Part shown: piece after piece, positions 40,001-51,800 of the stretch | Position numbering within the stretch: position 1 is the first letter of the stretch | Layout: each line of letters starts with the position of its first letter | Assembly (NCBI GenBank): GCA_029948255.1 | Contig: JALIZF010001485.1 | Coordinates: forward strand, 124,001 to 188,000 | Origin: Telmatactis stephensoni | Taxonomy: Eukaryota; Cnidaria; Anthozoa; Actiniaria; Isophelliidae | Direction: 5' to 3' | DNA length: 64,000 nucleotides | The notes under the pieces: model-generated | What the model was told of the DNA's origin: nothing | Database searches by the model: none | What the model saw: the letters and a program-made list of their open reading frames with translations, nothing else | Made by a program: the position numbers and the translations under genes

Positions 40001-41671
40001 TGTCAAATCCCCCGGGGTTGCCCCCCCGGGCATAACATTGACTGGTGCATTACCGTAACACACTCAAACTACAAAACCATTTGGTAAAGGCTTGGGACTA
40101 TTCCAAAGCTACAAATCTAGAACTGAGATGAAGTACACAATCTATTATAACCTTGTCTAGGCTAGCACGTCACGTTTGTGTGCGGTTGGTCCTGCCCCTG
40201 CGAGGTCCAACTAGCCATACAAAATTGTCATGAGAAATCTACGTCACAAAAAGTCCCTTGCCAAAGTTCTGAAAGTCGAAAGATATTATAAATAAACAAC
40301 AAAATCACTGAAAATATGAAATGCATAGAAAAGAAAGTGTCGCGAAAAGAAGTTCTCGGAAAAACATTCGTATTCTTCGCGTGGTTCGTCTTTGACTTTT
40401 GGTAGAATTCTTCAAAGAAATTCCCCATTTTGTCACACATACTGGGTTATTGAACCTTTTCATTGCTAAAATATGACTTCATTACCTTCGGATGGCTTGA
40501 AAAATATCTAGATATCCTTGGATTTTGTAGTTACCGTAGTAAAAATCTCTACGTACACGGTCCAGACAAGTGATGAGCGAGAAATCGTACCCAGAGCCCG
40601 CGCTCCTCCTGGTCAGCAACTGAGGAACGATTAAACTAGATGGACGTCCTGGTAGGACGTCAACCATTGCCTCTCGAAAAATGCACATTTTACAAAACAA
40701 TTTCTCTCCTGGGGCCCGTTTCTAACTTTACGGCCCTGTCACTAACCTATTCGTTAACGTTGATCGAAGCGCACATTACGTACAATTTCTAAGATTTTAC
40801 GGGGAACTTATAACGGGTGCTAAGCACTCCCTTAATTTGTCCCGTAAATGTCCCGTACGTGCCCGTAAAGTATATCGGATCTTGGGAGAAACAGACCTCT
40901 ATTGACATACAATTAAACTCGTGACCCAGTGTACAGATTTTTCAATGGTAAAACTGAATGTTCATTGTTACGACTCATAGCATAGTATGTAGATTTTTAA
41001 ACTATTCAATTCTACTTTCCTAAGGGTTTTTAACGACCAAGAGTTTGCTTCCAGTTATTGCTGTTCAATTCCACCAAGCTGACCTTGGCATGTCCTGCAG
41101 GCTTGGACCACTGGAATGTTTTGGAACAAAACAACCATCGCTGCCACTCCCTGCGTCGGTTAACATCGAAACGCTACTCAAAACAGTCTGCACGGCTTTG
41201 AAAAAAGAAAGAATCGATAAAAAACCTGCTATTGTTGAAGTACTTAACAGAACTCTCACGGGTAAGACATCAAGGAGAAAGAACTTTGAAGAGAGACATT
41301 TCAAAAACGCCACTGTCATCCCGTCCCAAGCCTTGAAATCAACGCAAGCAGCTACCAGGCGACATAACACTGCATTGCAAACAAACCGTGTGACGTCACA
41401 CGCCGACAGAAGGGAAGCAAAACAAAGCTACTTAATATGGTACATTGCTATAGCTGTCTTCATCGTTCTTGTGCTGGTACTCACTCTTTACTGTATCCAA
41501 CTGGTTAAAGTAAGACGACATGTCGCAAGAGAGAGACGAAGATCGTTCGTTTTTGACGCTGGGTTTGAATACGAGCCGAATGTGTGGATGAATTTGAATT
41601 CAGCTGGCTACAACCCCAAGACCGGGAAAATTACTTATGGTGAGATGTATGGCAGTGCGTTCTCGTCTTAG
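22071..41671 (+). CDS. Neurexin-IV/CNTNAP-like cell-adhesion receptor (SP-LamG-LamG-EGF-FBG-TM), 4 exons
   Basis: Type I cell-surface receptor of the neurexin-IV/contactin-associated-protein group. Exons 22071-22315, 35746-35915, 37471-38715 and 41055-41671 join in phase (2, 1, 1) into 758 residues. Residues 1-20 are a signal peptide. Residues 22-210 are LamG1, with the GLLLY strand in exon 1 and the Cys pair in exon 3. Residues 217-382 are LamG2 (GHWHVVEV, GFIGCL). Residues 387-419 are an EGF module with six Cys. Residues 427 to about 575 are a fibrinogen-C-like region resembling the one in Caspr (CQEYF start, RSRMCQQYL). Residues 679-703 are a membrane span followed by a basic stretch (VRRHVARERRR) and a short tail that could bind a 4.1-type protein (inference). 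Vertebrate CNTNAPs are near 1300 residues with a discoidin domain and four LamG; this one is compact and lacks the discoidin module. The 13.4-kb intron 1 holds the LTR element. An AATAAA near 42581 is a possible poly(A) signal. Confidence 0.88.
23166..23418. repeat. TIR element AAAGGCGGTGTTACACGAGA
   Basis: 253 bp, with ends AAAGGCGGTGTTACACGAGA and TCTCGTGTAACACTGCCTTT. A decayed relative is near 34620-34745. It lies in intron 1 of the CNTNAP-like gene. Confidence 0.75.
23652..24416 (-). repeat. LTR (3' LTR with respect to the element)
   Basis: 765 bp, starts TGTTATGTAGG and ends CCTCCTGACA on the + strand. It matches 29261-30025 over its whole length, with the clear differences in the first ten bases. 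Confidence 0.9.
26270..27849 (-). pseudogene. Retrotransposon pol remnants (protease edge, RT thumb, integrase)
   Basis: An open frame at 27022-27849 holds a basic leader and a protease-flanking region (DFLGKDFLAHH) but no DTG catalytic triad. Just past it (26855-27015) is the end of RT, with FLGLANYY, a stop, then RFVKKFAKITVPF and FCWTEQC. The RT palm with its YxDD box is missing, so a large internal deletion is implied. At 26281-26355 a segment with VAVDYIGPFLVTNSGYRYVD marks the start of the integrase core with its first Asp; stops follow. The stretch 24427-26270 is too decayed to assign. Confidence 0.7.
27879..28945 (-). pseudogene. Retrotransposon gag with frameshift
   Basis: The N-terminal part (likely start MTELVESITA at 28945) has a capsid-like segment (SLTESARTWFFTLDKKF). 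The reading frame is lost near 28490 and resumes in another frame from 28484, which carries the CFKCKKVGHYARVC zinc knuckle (C-x2-C-x4-H-x4-C, around 28030-28065) of the nucleocapsid. The two frames overlap, so one shift of one or two bases separates them. A second frame change lies between 27879 and 27849. Confidence 0.8.
29261..30025 (-). repeat. LTR (5' LTR with respect to the element)
   Basis: 765 bp, starts TGTTATAAAGG and ends CCTCCTGACA on the + strand. The primer-binding site lies directly to its left, which sets the element's orientation as minus. Confidence 0.9.
30312..30473. repeat. TIR element CAGGGCCGTAGCCACC
   Basis: 162 bp, ends CAGGGCCGTAGCCACC and GGTGGCTATGGCCCTG. It interrupts sequence that repeats TGTTGATCAACA and GTTGAA motifs (30225-30720). 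Confidence 0.75.
31119..31520. repeat. GTGCGGTAATCACGAGCAAC foldback element, diverged, intron 1 of the CNTNAP-like gene
   Basis: Carries repeated CAACTTGTCTCGCAAC motifs in both orientations. It is a longer, more decayed relative of 10660-10842. Confidence 0.6.
32088..32255. repeat. Long hairpin TCATCCAAATAATTTCACCT
   Basis: A perfect inner inverted repeat at 32138-32198 is extended by imperfect outer arms (GATGTCAACAATTATC and GATAACTGTTGACGTC). A third partial copy is at 32320-32390. Confidence 0.75.
32553..33175. repeat. Five tandem copies of a 127-bp unit
   Basis: CTTCTGTAGTCATTTGG recurs at 32553, 32680, 32811, 32938 and 33065. One unit has a 4-bp addition. Located in intron 1 of the CNTNAP-like gene. 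Confidence 0.85.
34877..34938. repeat. (GGT)n(GT)n(G)n microsatellite
   Basis: A compound simple repeat in intron 1 of the CNTNAP-like gene. Confidence 0.9.
36243..37229. repeat. 79-bp minisatellite, about 12 copies, intron 2 of the CNTNAP-like gene
   Basis: CTGCCACACCCCATGG recurs every 79 bp from 36370 to 37160, with two decayed units before it. Two unit types alternate (AAAAAAAGACTATCAC and AAAAAATGACTATCAT), suggesting growth by 158- or 237-bp blocks. It gives chance frames of 67 codons that are not genes. Confidence 0.9.
39092..39356. repeat. TIR element CAGGCTCGTAACATGGTATA
   Basis: 265 bp. The ends are perfect 20-bp inverted repeats, and the inside is a GATCCCTGATCC array. Located in intron 3 of the CNTNAP-like gene. 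Confidence 0.8.
39567..40049. repeat. TIR element GCCAGTCAATGTTATGCCCC
   Basis: 483 bp with ends TGCGCCAGTCAATGTTATGC and GCATAACATTGACTGGTGCA, followed inward by C/G runs and a GATTTGACA / GTCAAATCCCCC pair. Confidence 0.8.
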
Positions 41672-43888
41672 AACGACGTGTCTATCTCTAGTAATGATGT
41701 AACAGCTGTGCTTTATAGCAGACTTCGGTACCTGTTATAACATGGAACATCAGAGCACCCTCCACGTCTTTGTTCATACATTTTATGATTATTTTCTTGA
41801 GTTTTCAAAGACTTCATAGCTATGCGACGTTACGAAACATACATAAAGCAAGCAAGAAACTTTGTTTGAAATCTTGTTCAATTTAGCCTCGTTATATCAC
41901 GCAGTTGGAGATACGATCGATCGTCGAGCGGAAGAGGAAGTCTAATGGACGATTTTCAACTGTCCTATATTCAGACTTAGGGCCTGATTATATGAACAGG
42001 GCTGGCCCGGTTAAGCGGGCTGACTTCTTTTCTTTTCTGGCCCCATGCCAAAGGAAAAGAAAACAAAAGAAGTCAGCCAGCTTAACCGGGCCAGCCCAGT
42101 TCATATAATCAGGCCCTTAGGGACTGATTATATGAAGCGGGCTGGTTCGCTTTGCCGTGATCCCGGCCTATCTACAAAACACACCAGATTTAATCCTTGC
42201 GATTATATGGTAAACCGGCAAGTCGCGCGCTGTCGGTTTTTTGCGGGTTAAGCGGGCTGAAAATTTCCCATACAATCGCGTCAAGCGGGCCAGCCCGGTT
42301 TAGTGAGTCGAAAAAGAACATCGATTTGGTTAACACACATGGTTTTCTAAATTAGAATATGACTCAGCCTGGGCTGGCCTTTCTTATGTAATACAGGGCT
42401 AAGATTGATCTTAACACCGCTTCATATAATCGGGGCCTAGCTAAGTTGGATTCTACTATTTGAATTACTTTATGTGTCTGGCCTCTTTTCTAGATTGAAT
42501 TTAGCTCTTCGTTTGAGATTTTATATGTTTGTGGCCCCCTTCCAGGAGGAACTCGGTGGCAAGTTGTTAATTCCTAGAGAATAAATTGAAGGACTATTTG
42601 TCTCTCACTTTTACCTATATATTAAGGGGAGTTTTAACTTGCCTGTTTTTAACTTTTGATGAATTCAAAAGTTATTGTCGGCGCAGAAGAGATTGAAAAC
42701 ACTGTTCAGCACCAAACTCAAACTAGCGTGCCTTATATTACTCGTGCAAAGTGAATTCATGGGTAAACTAAGTCGGTAAAGTTTACTGTGTTTGCGTGCT
42801 TCCTTAAGGTATCAGGGTACCCCTAGCGACCGGTGTGCTTTCAACTGTATATTGCGCCAAAACTTTTAGTCTAAACCCCATTAAAGTATACATTTTTAGA
42901 AAGCTGAATAAATGTAGAAACTATTTCTATTATTTTTATCGTAAAATAATTTTTTCCTTTTAGGTTAGAGCAAATTATTCAAATTTTCACCGAGGTGTCT
43001 TCGCGGAGTTCCTGGTCAATCAATATTGATCCGAAAACAATGTTTACTATCTTTCTGAGATCATGAGATATCACTTGTCAAAAGTGTGTCTCAGATTTTT
43101 GATTAGTTGCTCCGTTATTCTGTTATACGTTCCTAAAGTTATAACACCGCCAAAATAGCTGTATCCGATACAAAACAGACGATAACTTTGGAATGGAGCA
43201 AAAAATCGAAAATCGGAGACACACTTTTAAAGAACAACTATTGAAGACGACCTCTGCCAAAGTTCAGATGAATCCATTAAAATCCCTTTGACCGGGAACT
43301 CAGAATACACGGCTAATTGAACGAGAAAAACGCAAAAATGTGTGAGCCAAGAAGCGGGTTTGTTGATACAAGGGGATTATAACACCTCATAATCTTGCCT
43401 GATGACAGCTGAAGTAAAGGGCAACCAAAATCTTGTTACGTTTCCCCCACAAATGGTGGGAAGCCAAGGCAATTTGATCCTATTCAACTTTGGCTCTTGT
43501 TGAATAATCTTTTTACAAAGGTTTCGATAGTTAGACAAATATATTCTTCACCGACAAGCTCTCTTGATGACAGGTCAATTGACAAGTGATGTCAACAGAT
43601 AATTGACAGGGATTAAGCCGGAAAAAAGCTTTTCGCTTATAACTCGCTATTAAAAATCGCTAGTGAAATAATTTTTTCACTAAATCATAGCTTATTGTGT
43701 ATTTTATCAGAAAATGTAAAAAAAAGTAAAAATCGACCCTTTTGAGAAACTTTGGGGTACCCTGTTACAGTTTTTATGGTCAACAACCGATAACAAATAA
43801 ACGGTTTAAAAATCACTTTCCTGTGGTCGATTCTTAAAGATATTATAAGACATAGTTGGTGACGGATTGAAGTTTCAGTGTTTGGGTT
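41672..43888. other. Intergenic region after the CNTNAP-like gene
   Basis: Holds the 3' UTR of the CNTNAP-like gene (AATAAA near 42581), a 141-bp hairpin at 41979-42119 (GGGCCTGATTATATGAACAG and its complement) and a decayed relative of that hairpin at 42120-42440. Nothing recognised in 42600-43888. Confidence 0.6.
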
Positions 43889-44102
43889 GAACGAACGCAA
43901 CAGCAGAGACAAAATCGGCTCCAATGCCTTTCAATAAATAGCGCCTCGAGTCAAACGAACAGCTTGCAAAACGAATGTTTTGGTTCTGCCATATTGTTCT
44001 CTATAACAATAGCGGGATTAAGGGATTAGCGTTCTTTGCACCATGAAACTGGACACGCTGTCTTTTGTAAGAAAATTTAATCTCCGATATCAAAAAGATT
44101 TA

Positions 44103-44280
44103 GAGCGATAGCACTAAAACCGTGAAACAAGTACTAACTAAAAAGTACAAATAGTACTAATGAAACAATACAATACAATACAATACAATAACTTTATTAT
44201 TGGTACTTTGGTATTTTCATACATGAGTATGGTCCAATAATTAAATAAAAAAATAACAACAGAGAATAAATGCATATTTC

Positions 44281-44319
<39 letters not shown>

Positions 44320-44912
44320 AAATATATATAAGTATATCATCTAACTTCAGGTCTGATTCAAATCTATATTGAGTTTGATATCCCTATTTGAAATTAGTTC
44401 TATTTGTATATATAAATAGATATATATTTAAAATATTAACAGTAACTGTAAGTAATACAATAATAATTATATTCATTTTGTATTTGTAACTAATTTAACT
44501 AACCTATAGCATTCTAGTAGTTCGTATATATATTGACTACTTATTTTTATTATATTTTTATCCTTCATATTTACTATATATTTAAATACATTTTGGTAAT
44601 CAAACATCTCAAAAATTGAGTTTGTTTCTAATATCTTATTCATGAATTATTTTCTAATTTCAATAAAATTATTGTTGGAACATTTGAAAAAATAGTGAAA
44701 TTCATCGCCAATTTCTCCACTTTCACAAATGTCACATTTCCTTTTATCCCTTTCAATATTCAAATGTCTCCCTTTTTCAATTGGGAAGCTATGGGCAGAC
44801 ATTCTAAACTTTGAAACGGATGATCGTACTTAACAATAGAAAACAAAGGGTTTTGCTACTATTTGTCTCTATTTAGTTACTAAGTTATTTCACGGTTTAA
44901 GTGTTATCGCTC
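44103..44912. mobile_element. 810-bp TA-flanked TIR element in copy A
   Basis: The TIR is about 25 bp (GAGCGATAGCACTAAAACCG against the complement of GGTTTAAGTGTTATCGCTC) with TA on both sides. Copy B shows the empty site (AGATTTATTTGCGG near 54290). Most of its inside is a LINE 3' fragment (see 44168-44830). Confidence 0.75.
44168..44830 (-). pseudogene. LINE 3'-end fragment nested in the TIR element
   Basis: On the - strand a decayed frame reads RMSAHSFPIEKGRHLNIER then CDICESGEIGDEFHYFFKC, the C-terminal Cys/His knuckle found at the end of CR1-type LINE proteins. It ends in a TTATTGTATTG-type repeat tail (44168-44190 on the + strand as (ACAAT)n). An (AT)n tract at 44284-44337 interrupts it. 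Confidence 0.65.
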
Positions 44913-44976
44913 TATTTGCGGGAGCAATTTATATAAATTCATCTGCTGTGCTTGTGAAATTTCTGTAAAATGTTTC

Positions 44977-45243
44977 ACTGCGGTTTTCGATATTCTGACC
45001 TTCAAACAGTCCGTTGGTTATTCGCCTCCGCCCACCTCAACAAAACATCAAAAAATTAATACTAAAAGTTCTCAAAATCCCACCAAATGACCAAGTAAGA
45101 TCTTTAGAGAGTATATATTAGCTATATTATCATTTTGGTATTAAAAGTTCTTCGTATTAGTGATTTTTACTTTTGATTGACAGAAGCAAAAGCGCAAATT
45201 AGCGGTTGGCGTTTGAGTTCGCAGAGTATCGAAAACCGCAGTA
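44977..45243. repeat. CTGCGGTTTTCGA family element, copy A
   Basis: Bounded by CACTGCGGTTTTCGATATTC and CGAAAACCGCAGTAATATT. It has a counterpart in copy B at 54344-54580, so it was inserted before the duplication. Confidence 0.7.
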
Positions 45244-45875
45244 ATATTATATTACCGGTACAAATTTCAAGGCTTGTAGACAAGTGGCTGCAAATTAAAT
45301 TTCTCAGAAATCAGACAAGGTTTTGATATAAATAAAAGACGCGATTAAAGTTTATGTCTGACAAACAAATCAATAGGTACGGGCCACCTTTTAAAATAAA
45401 ATATGTTTGTCTTTTGCACAATACGTAACAGCAAGTGATAACATGACGAGTATGCGCGAACCGCTGGACGGAAGTGGCCTCAATTATGTTTTTAACCTGG
45501 CTTAGGGCTACCTCTCTCATAAAGAGAGTCGCATATAGTCTCCCCAAAGTTTTTCCTCAGTTTTTCGGAGCATTACATTCGAGTGCAGAAGTGCGAACAG
45601 CTAGAAATTATCCTTTCAAAATTATCCATTTGTCTAAGACAATAGAGGTTGGAGACATGCGCAGATGTTATCACTTGCTGCTACAATACGTATCTCGATG
45701 GGGGATTCGTCACGCATGGAACAAATATTTCACCACGTGTTCATATATTCAGTGTTTATTGGTTGATAGTTGGGTGCTGGCTATTCAAGTGTCTTCAAGC
45801 AACAGCCGACGTGCCGTCGCTCGTCCCTCTGGTGTGTATCAAAAAAGACCTTTCCAAGCCAGTGATTTGGACACG

Positions 45876-48800
45876 ATGACCGCTCTATCCAGAAATCTTC
45901 AATTAATCTTTGGGATGGTGTTTTGGGGCTCTATCGTGCAAGGTAAATGAAAGCCGAACAAGCGAACGTTTGAACAGACGAGATGCATATGATTATTTGA
46001 CTTTATACCATAAGTTTAAAAGATTTATTTATAACATATGCCTTCGGAATACGATGTGATATTACAGTATATATACCACATATCAGTTGCATATTTCTTA
46101 ACTGCTTTAAGATATTCGAGACGATATTTTACTCGATCAGTCTCGCTGAATGAAGGCATGCACTTCTATTTCTTTATCCTGGGTTCCAGGGGTTTATCGT
46201 CTCGTTCCGATGTTTATTTATTCGGTAGGACAGGTCACACGACACTAAAGAAAGCTGGAATAAAAACTCCTGGTGTCCAGGATACTATTTCCTGGACTAC
46301 ATAAATGTGTGGTACACATCTTGCAGGATAGAATTACCTCGAAGATATAAAAATTACCATTTCTTTGCCTCTTTTATTTACCCTGCGAGCAGAGGCAGGT
46401 TTGCTGATGCTTCTACGAAGAGAGAAAAACTAGAAGCGTGAGGAAAATTGCCCGGCTCTGCTCGCAGGGTATCGCCTCTGCTGCTCACGAACGTACTGAA
46501 CAAGATATGGCAAATTTTCAGTCCGTCAAATTGTCTGTGAGTAGGAAGTCACGTCAGGCGTTGTAGACCAAGCGACAGACAATTTAGACTAAACAAAGCC
46601 CTGAACATTTGCCGTTCGAGCGGTGAAGCTGCAGACGGCAAATTCGAGAGTCGTACGTGCTGTCAAAGAACGAAAACAGAGATGATAAAACAATGTAAAC
46701 CCAAGTAAACCGAAATAAACCCAAGAGGAAGACATCCAGAAACCCCACTAGGATTCTCAAAGAACAACTACAAAACCTGCAGCAAGCACGTCACTGCGAT
46801 AGTCAAAATCAGTACAGTACTGCACAGAAAAAGGGATCTTTCAGTGTGTACCACTAAAACTATTGTATTCTTTGTTTGCTCTTTTGTTTGCTCGTTCTAT
46901 TGTGTAACTTGGAAGTCCTTTGTGTTTCTATTGAATTACGTAGTTTGTGCATGTGTGGTACACACAGAACCTCCCAGAAAAAGGACCTACAGAACGTCTA
47001 TTAAACGTCTATTATTACACTTTACCGGCTTCATGTGCGCCCTCGTGGCCTTTTATCTAATGCTCGGGACTCTATATCCCATGGAACACGAGTGTTCATT
47101 CTTTAACTGTCTTAGAATATGATCACACTCACGAGCAATTTACCCGCTTTTATTGTTAAATTGTCTAAAGGCTTATTTGTTTTGCACTGCTTTCTTGTGT
47201 CCGATACATTTTTGCGTTTTCCAATTGAAAAGGCTCATTTATGTCATGCACATCAGACCGACCGGCTGGAGGCCGCTTTGGCTACAGAACTCCACAGGTT
47301 TTTTTAGGGATAGAAATTGTCACAATATATGAGATGGATACTAAATCTACTAGAGCGAAGAGCTAAATAACGACAGCAAAAAAGTGCCTATTTTACGTAC
47401 TATTAAGCCTGAATACACAAGTTGGAGGTTTCGAGTATCTAAAATTTCTCACAGTAAGTTTGAGTTTGTTATAATTCATCTTATAGTAAAGGAAAAAAGT
47501 ATGCTTAGTACTTGCCAGTTAATTTCATAGGGAAGATTTTCAGAATTTGCTCCGACAAATTTGATGCATGTACGTATATCGATATTAAAATGTTATTTAC
47601 AAGTATTTAAGTTGGTCATGGAACACAGACAAAATTTGAAAATGATTATCAGCGCTTGGTATGATGCTCTGTGTTCCGTAAAGTAACTAAAGATGTCAAA
47701 TAGTGGGGTTTTGAAACGCAGGGAAACTGTTGTATAAAGAAAACAGTACCATCAGTGAGTTTCTATCACTAATCAGTATTCTTTATATAAAGCATACTAA
47801 TGAACTCTTGAAACAAAAGAATTCAAAAGACTTCATTAGTATGCTTTATATAGAGAATACTAATTAGTTATAAAAGCTCACTGACCGTACTTGTTTTCTT
47901 TACCCCACAATTTCCCTGTGCTTCAAAGCCCTCACCACTTGACACCTTTAGTTACTCTATGGAATATAAAGCACCAAAATACTAAGCGCTGATTGGGCAG
48001 TGAGTGATCATTTTCTAAGCATGTGGTAAAATCAGGAACGCCGAAACGGCACATCGGAACGAAACCATCGGAACCATCGGAACCACCTAAACAAGACATC
48101 GGAACGACCAAAAAAAGCCATCGATCTAGACGATCGGAACCACTTAAATACCATTTATAAAATAAAATAAAGATATTGATTAGATAAAACTGATTCAATT
48201 TATTCATATTCTCTGTTTCTTTTTATTATATACCCTTGTCGATACGCGCGCTCTGACAGTTCTGATGTCACCTTTTGAATTTTTGTACGGAGAAAATCGA
48301 ACTTTTTTCCTTGAATATTTACTTCAAAATATATAATAAAACAAATAGAACATCTTTTTCCGTGCTCCGTTCATTAATACAGCACTTAGGAAGTGACGAA
48401 AGCACTTCTTTCGTGCTTTTGTCACTTCCTGCGTGCTATATTACTGAACGGAGCACGGCAAAAGATGTTCTATTTGTTAAATTTTGTCCTTATTTATAAT
48501 GTTTGCAACGAAAAATACCGTACCGTTGAGGCAAAGCTCGAGTTTAAGCTCACCTTTTTCTCGATGTCGTCCATGGGAAACGCATACCACGTATTCACAA
48601 ATCGAAATCTGTCTAGGATTCTAACCAAATGTAGTCGGCGGCGACAAGTATGAGCCGTGTTCCTTTGTTTTATTTTATAGAAGGCAAACGTTTTTGTCAT
48701 TTTTTTGTCAAACCTTTAAGGTTGAATAAAATATTTTGTGTCAGCGTGGGACAGGTATATGTGTACTTCAGCCAGGAACTATTGGCTTAATGTTGTTTTC

Positions 48801-51800
48801 CACGTCTGATCAGGGGCGGATCTAGCATTTTGGCTGAGTAGTTTCCAACTCGACCGAAACTTAATATCATTAAATCCTATGATACCATTTACACTTTGCA
48901 TATTCTGAGCATCCGCATCTATAATAAACACATTACTACAATATTTTCAAAATCATGCGAACTGAGACACTGATCAAGTCGTCGTCATAGGTTCAAGAAA
49001 AATCTAACTAAAATTTAATTTCACATCCAATCGATTTTATTCTAAAATATGGTCTAGGAAACTGTGTTTTTAGATAATTTTTGAACTTATATCGAAATAA
49101 TTTGATCATTGATGCAACAATTTTTGGAAAGATGAACAACACCAGCAATAGAACGTGGACTAAAATTCATCTAGTGCGCTAGTATGAAGCGAACTTCTGT
49201 TCAAACATGAAAGTTTTCCACAAAAGAAGCTGCTTGAATCTTTGAAAGCAATGCCTAAGGGCTAACATTATGTAGTAAGTGTTTTACTAGATTTTCGTTT
49301 GCATGCTCTTATCACTAAGCTGTTCAGTGATTACAAGTTTTTTCCTTGTGTTCTGATTCATGCCGACACTAGTACTTGAAGTACTAGAACAACAAGGCGT
49401 GAAGAGCTCGTAGAAAAGAGGATCGAAGAAAGCTAAAACTGAAATTAGAGTAATATTGCAAAAGAAGTGTTCTTTGAAAGTTATTACGAGGTTTTCAAAT
49501 ATATCTTTATATATTGGATGTTTAATAGATGGTCATAAATAGATCCTTGAAAAAGGGAGTGCAAGAATAAGGGGGATGCCTAGCCTAATGCTCCAGTTTC
49601 GAGTTCACTGTTGCTCAGCGTTAGCCTCGATCGATTAGATGTGAGATATTCAAAGAAATCAAGCAAACCCCAGAGGAATTCTAGAGCATTTGCTTTGTTC
49701 ATTTGTGTTCATTCCATTTATTCCCAAGGGTTAATGACTTGAACACAAAAGAATATATTACGCGATATTGAGGCTAATGCTAAGCAAAATGAACTCGAAA
49801 CTGGAGTATTAGCGACCTTATAGATCTACGACGGGAAAGAGGACTGCGACGCAGGACGATGACGCAAGCACGTTTTCAAACGCAATTTTACATGCACGTC
49901 CTCGCTAAACGTCATTTTGTGCATTCACCCGTGCTAGCAAGGACGGTAATGGCAAGAACGAGGACGCATGCGTGTAAAAACATTTTGAAAACGTTCTTGC
50001 GTCATCGTCTGGTGTCGCCGTACTCGTTCCCGTCGTAGATCTTAAGAACGCTATTAACCTGAGTTGGCGTATTTTTTTCTTATCACAAGAGGGGAGACTT
50101 ATTGTTCTTAGTATCTAAACATTTTACCTACCCCCTTCCCCCTCTGTCGTACATAATGAAAGCAGCCTAACAAATAGATTCTATTTTTCTTACTTGCGTC
50201 AAAATGTGGAAAGAACCAAAAGTGTGCCATGAATCCGAATAAGGGATCCAGCCAGAAAGGTCTATTTTGAACTTAGTTAATAAATATATACAAAATTTGA
50301 AACAGCCTTAGTGTTCTTATGCACGTATCAATGTAAGTCCCATGGGGTGGGGGGGGAAGATATTCAGGCAAGGGTGGCGATTTGAAAAATATTCCTTAAA
50401 AAATTCAAATATGCCCCAGGGCGGGGAAGGTACAAAAATCCCCACTCAGATGAATATGTTTTTTTATCAAATGCATTACAACCAAAATCGTTGTATAAAT
50501 TACAATTTTTGTTTTTATTTTGGGTTTTTCTGAGCCGTCAATCAGTTTGGGGGTGGAGCTTCTTTTAAATCAACCAATCACTGAACGAATTCGTGAAAGC
50601 CCCGCCCCCAAGAATGATGGACGGATCAGAAAAGACCAAAATCTTACCGACGTTGGAGGTTGCGATGCAACGATTTTCGCCCGTAAAACCACCCCATGTC
50701 CCAGATTAAAAAGTCACCAGTCATGTGAATTTGAGAAAGGTCGATTAAAAGCCTACTATATTTTTGTTTGCAGGAAATAATGGGTTTAGCATTACGATCC
50801 CTTTCGACTTTGAATTGAAGCACTTGGCAGGCCAAAAGTGTTTAGCACTAACATGGCGTGGAATGTGTGCTAACAACACTTGTGTAACAAAGATTAAAAC
50901 GACACTCTCCAGAAAAAGCTTTTCATTTATAGCATCACTGTCAACTGAAACACAGAAATTTCACCCATTTCAATTACCAAATACAACTTCTCAGGCTCAG
51001 TGTTACTATGATTATGGTGCCGAAAATGCTACCTGTTGTGACCAAATTATTTCTGGTCTCAAAGCAACTGGACCAGCATTTAGTTTCAGTAACTGGGACT
51101 GGATAAAGTTCAAATTCTCTCGCTACCATATTAGTGACAATTCATCACATATTTCAAAGGAGACTCATAACTTTGTCTTGCCATGTAAGTTACAATTTTT
51201 AGCAAATTTGATGTGATGTAAAGTTCCAGAAAATTTCTATACTTAACCATTGGAGGAATTGGAAATTCTGGAGGGGAGGGAGGATGTTTAAAAGAGAGGA
51301 TGTTTAAAAGAAAACAATATTAGAGAGTTTGTATGGAAGAAAATTGGGAGTTCCAGGGGGTGGGTGAGGAATATTTACAAATTCCCTCCATGGTGGGATA
51401 TAGATTTTTCTGGAACCAACCATTAGATATTGATGTTGCCAAGATTAAGAGACAGGCAAATTGCACCCTGAATGTGGTGTTATCACATTATTTATATTCC
51501 CATCTCCTACTCTTAGCTTACATCGTCACATACTGACAATTAACTTACCAACCACTTACTGACACCTCGCCAACCACTTACTGACACCTTACCAACCACC
51601 TACTGACACCTTACCAACCACTTACTGGCACCTTACCAACCACTTTTTGACCAATTACCAACTATGCTTTTACTGAGTTTATCAACCCCCTTAATGACCA
51701 TTTATGACCATTTCAGTTTCTTCTTATTTCTTTTACAGGGCAGGATTACTGCGTGATGTACAAGCCATGTGCAAACAAAGGTACATGTGGTAATGAAATG

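Larger units (their letters stand above)
43889..50568 (+). repeat. Segmental tandem duplication, copy A
   Basis: This block and 53787-61181 share the same ordered landmarks: a GAACGAACGCAACAGCAG start, the TTTTCGATATTCTGACC element, the signal-peptide exon, a TACCCTGCGAGCAGAGG hairpin, the CGGAACGA repeats, the GTGCTCCGTTC foldback, and a shared end at TGAGCCGTCAATCAGTTTGG. The copies differ by many point changes and by separate insertions. Copy A alone has 44103-44912, roughly 47035-48025 and roughly 48700-49850. The block covers the promoter, exon 1 and most of intron 1 of the EGF-protein gene. Confidence 0.85.

Noticed and set aside
45474..45950. 158-codon frame ending in the signal peptide, as a longer N-terminus of the EGF protein
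   Set aside because: The upstream part has no protein-like features and in copy B the aligned frame is broken upstream. The ATG at 45876 gives a proper signal peptide that is conserved in both copies.
46038..46304. 88-codon frame after the signal-peptide exon, also open in copy B (55102-55374, 90 codons, same C-terminal 50 residues)
   Set aside because: The two copies are out of frame with each other in the middle and regain frame by compensating indels. The shared part overlaps a hairpin (CCTGGGTTCCAGGGG and its complement) seen again at 55898-55978. Conservation is explained by the recent duplication.
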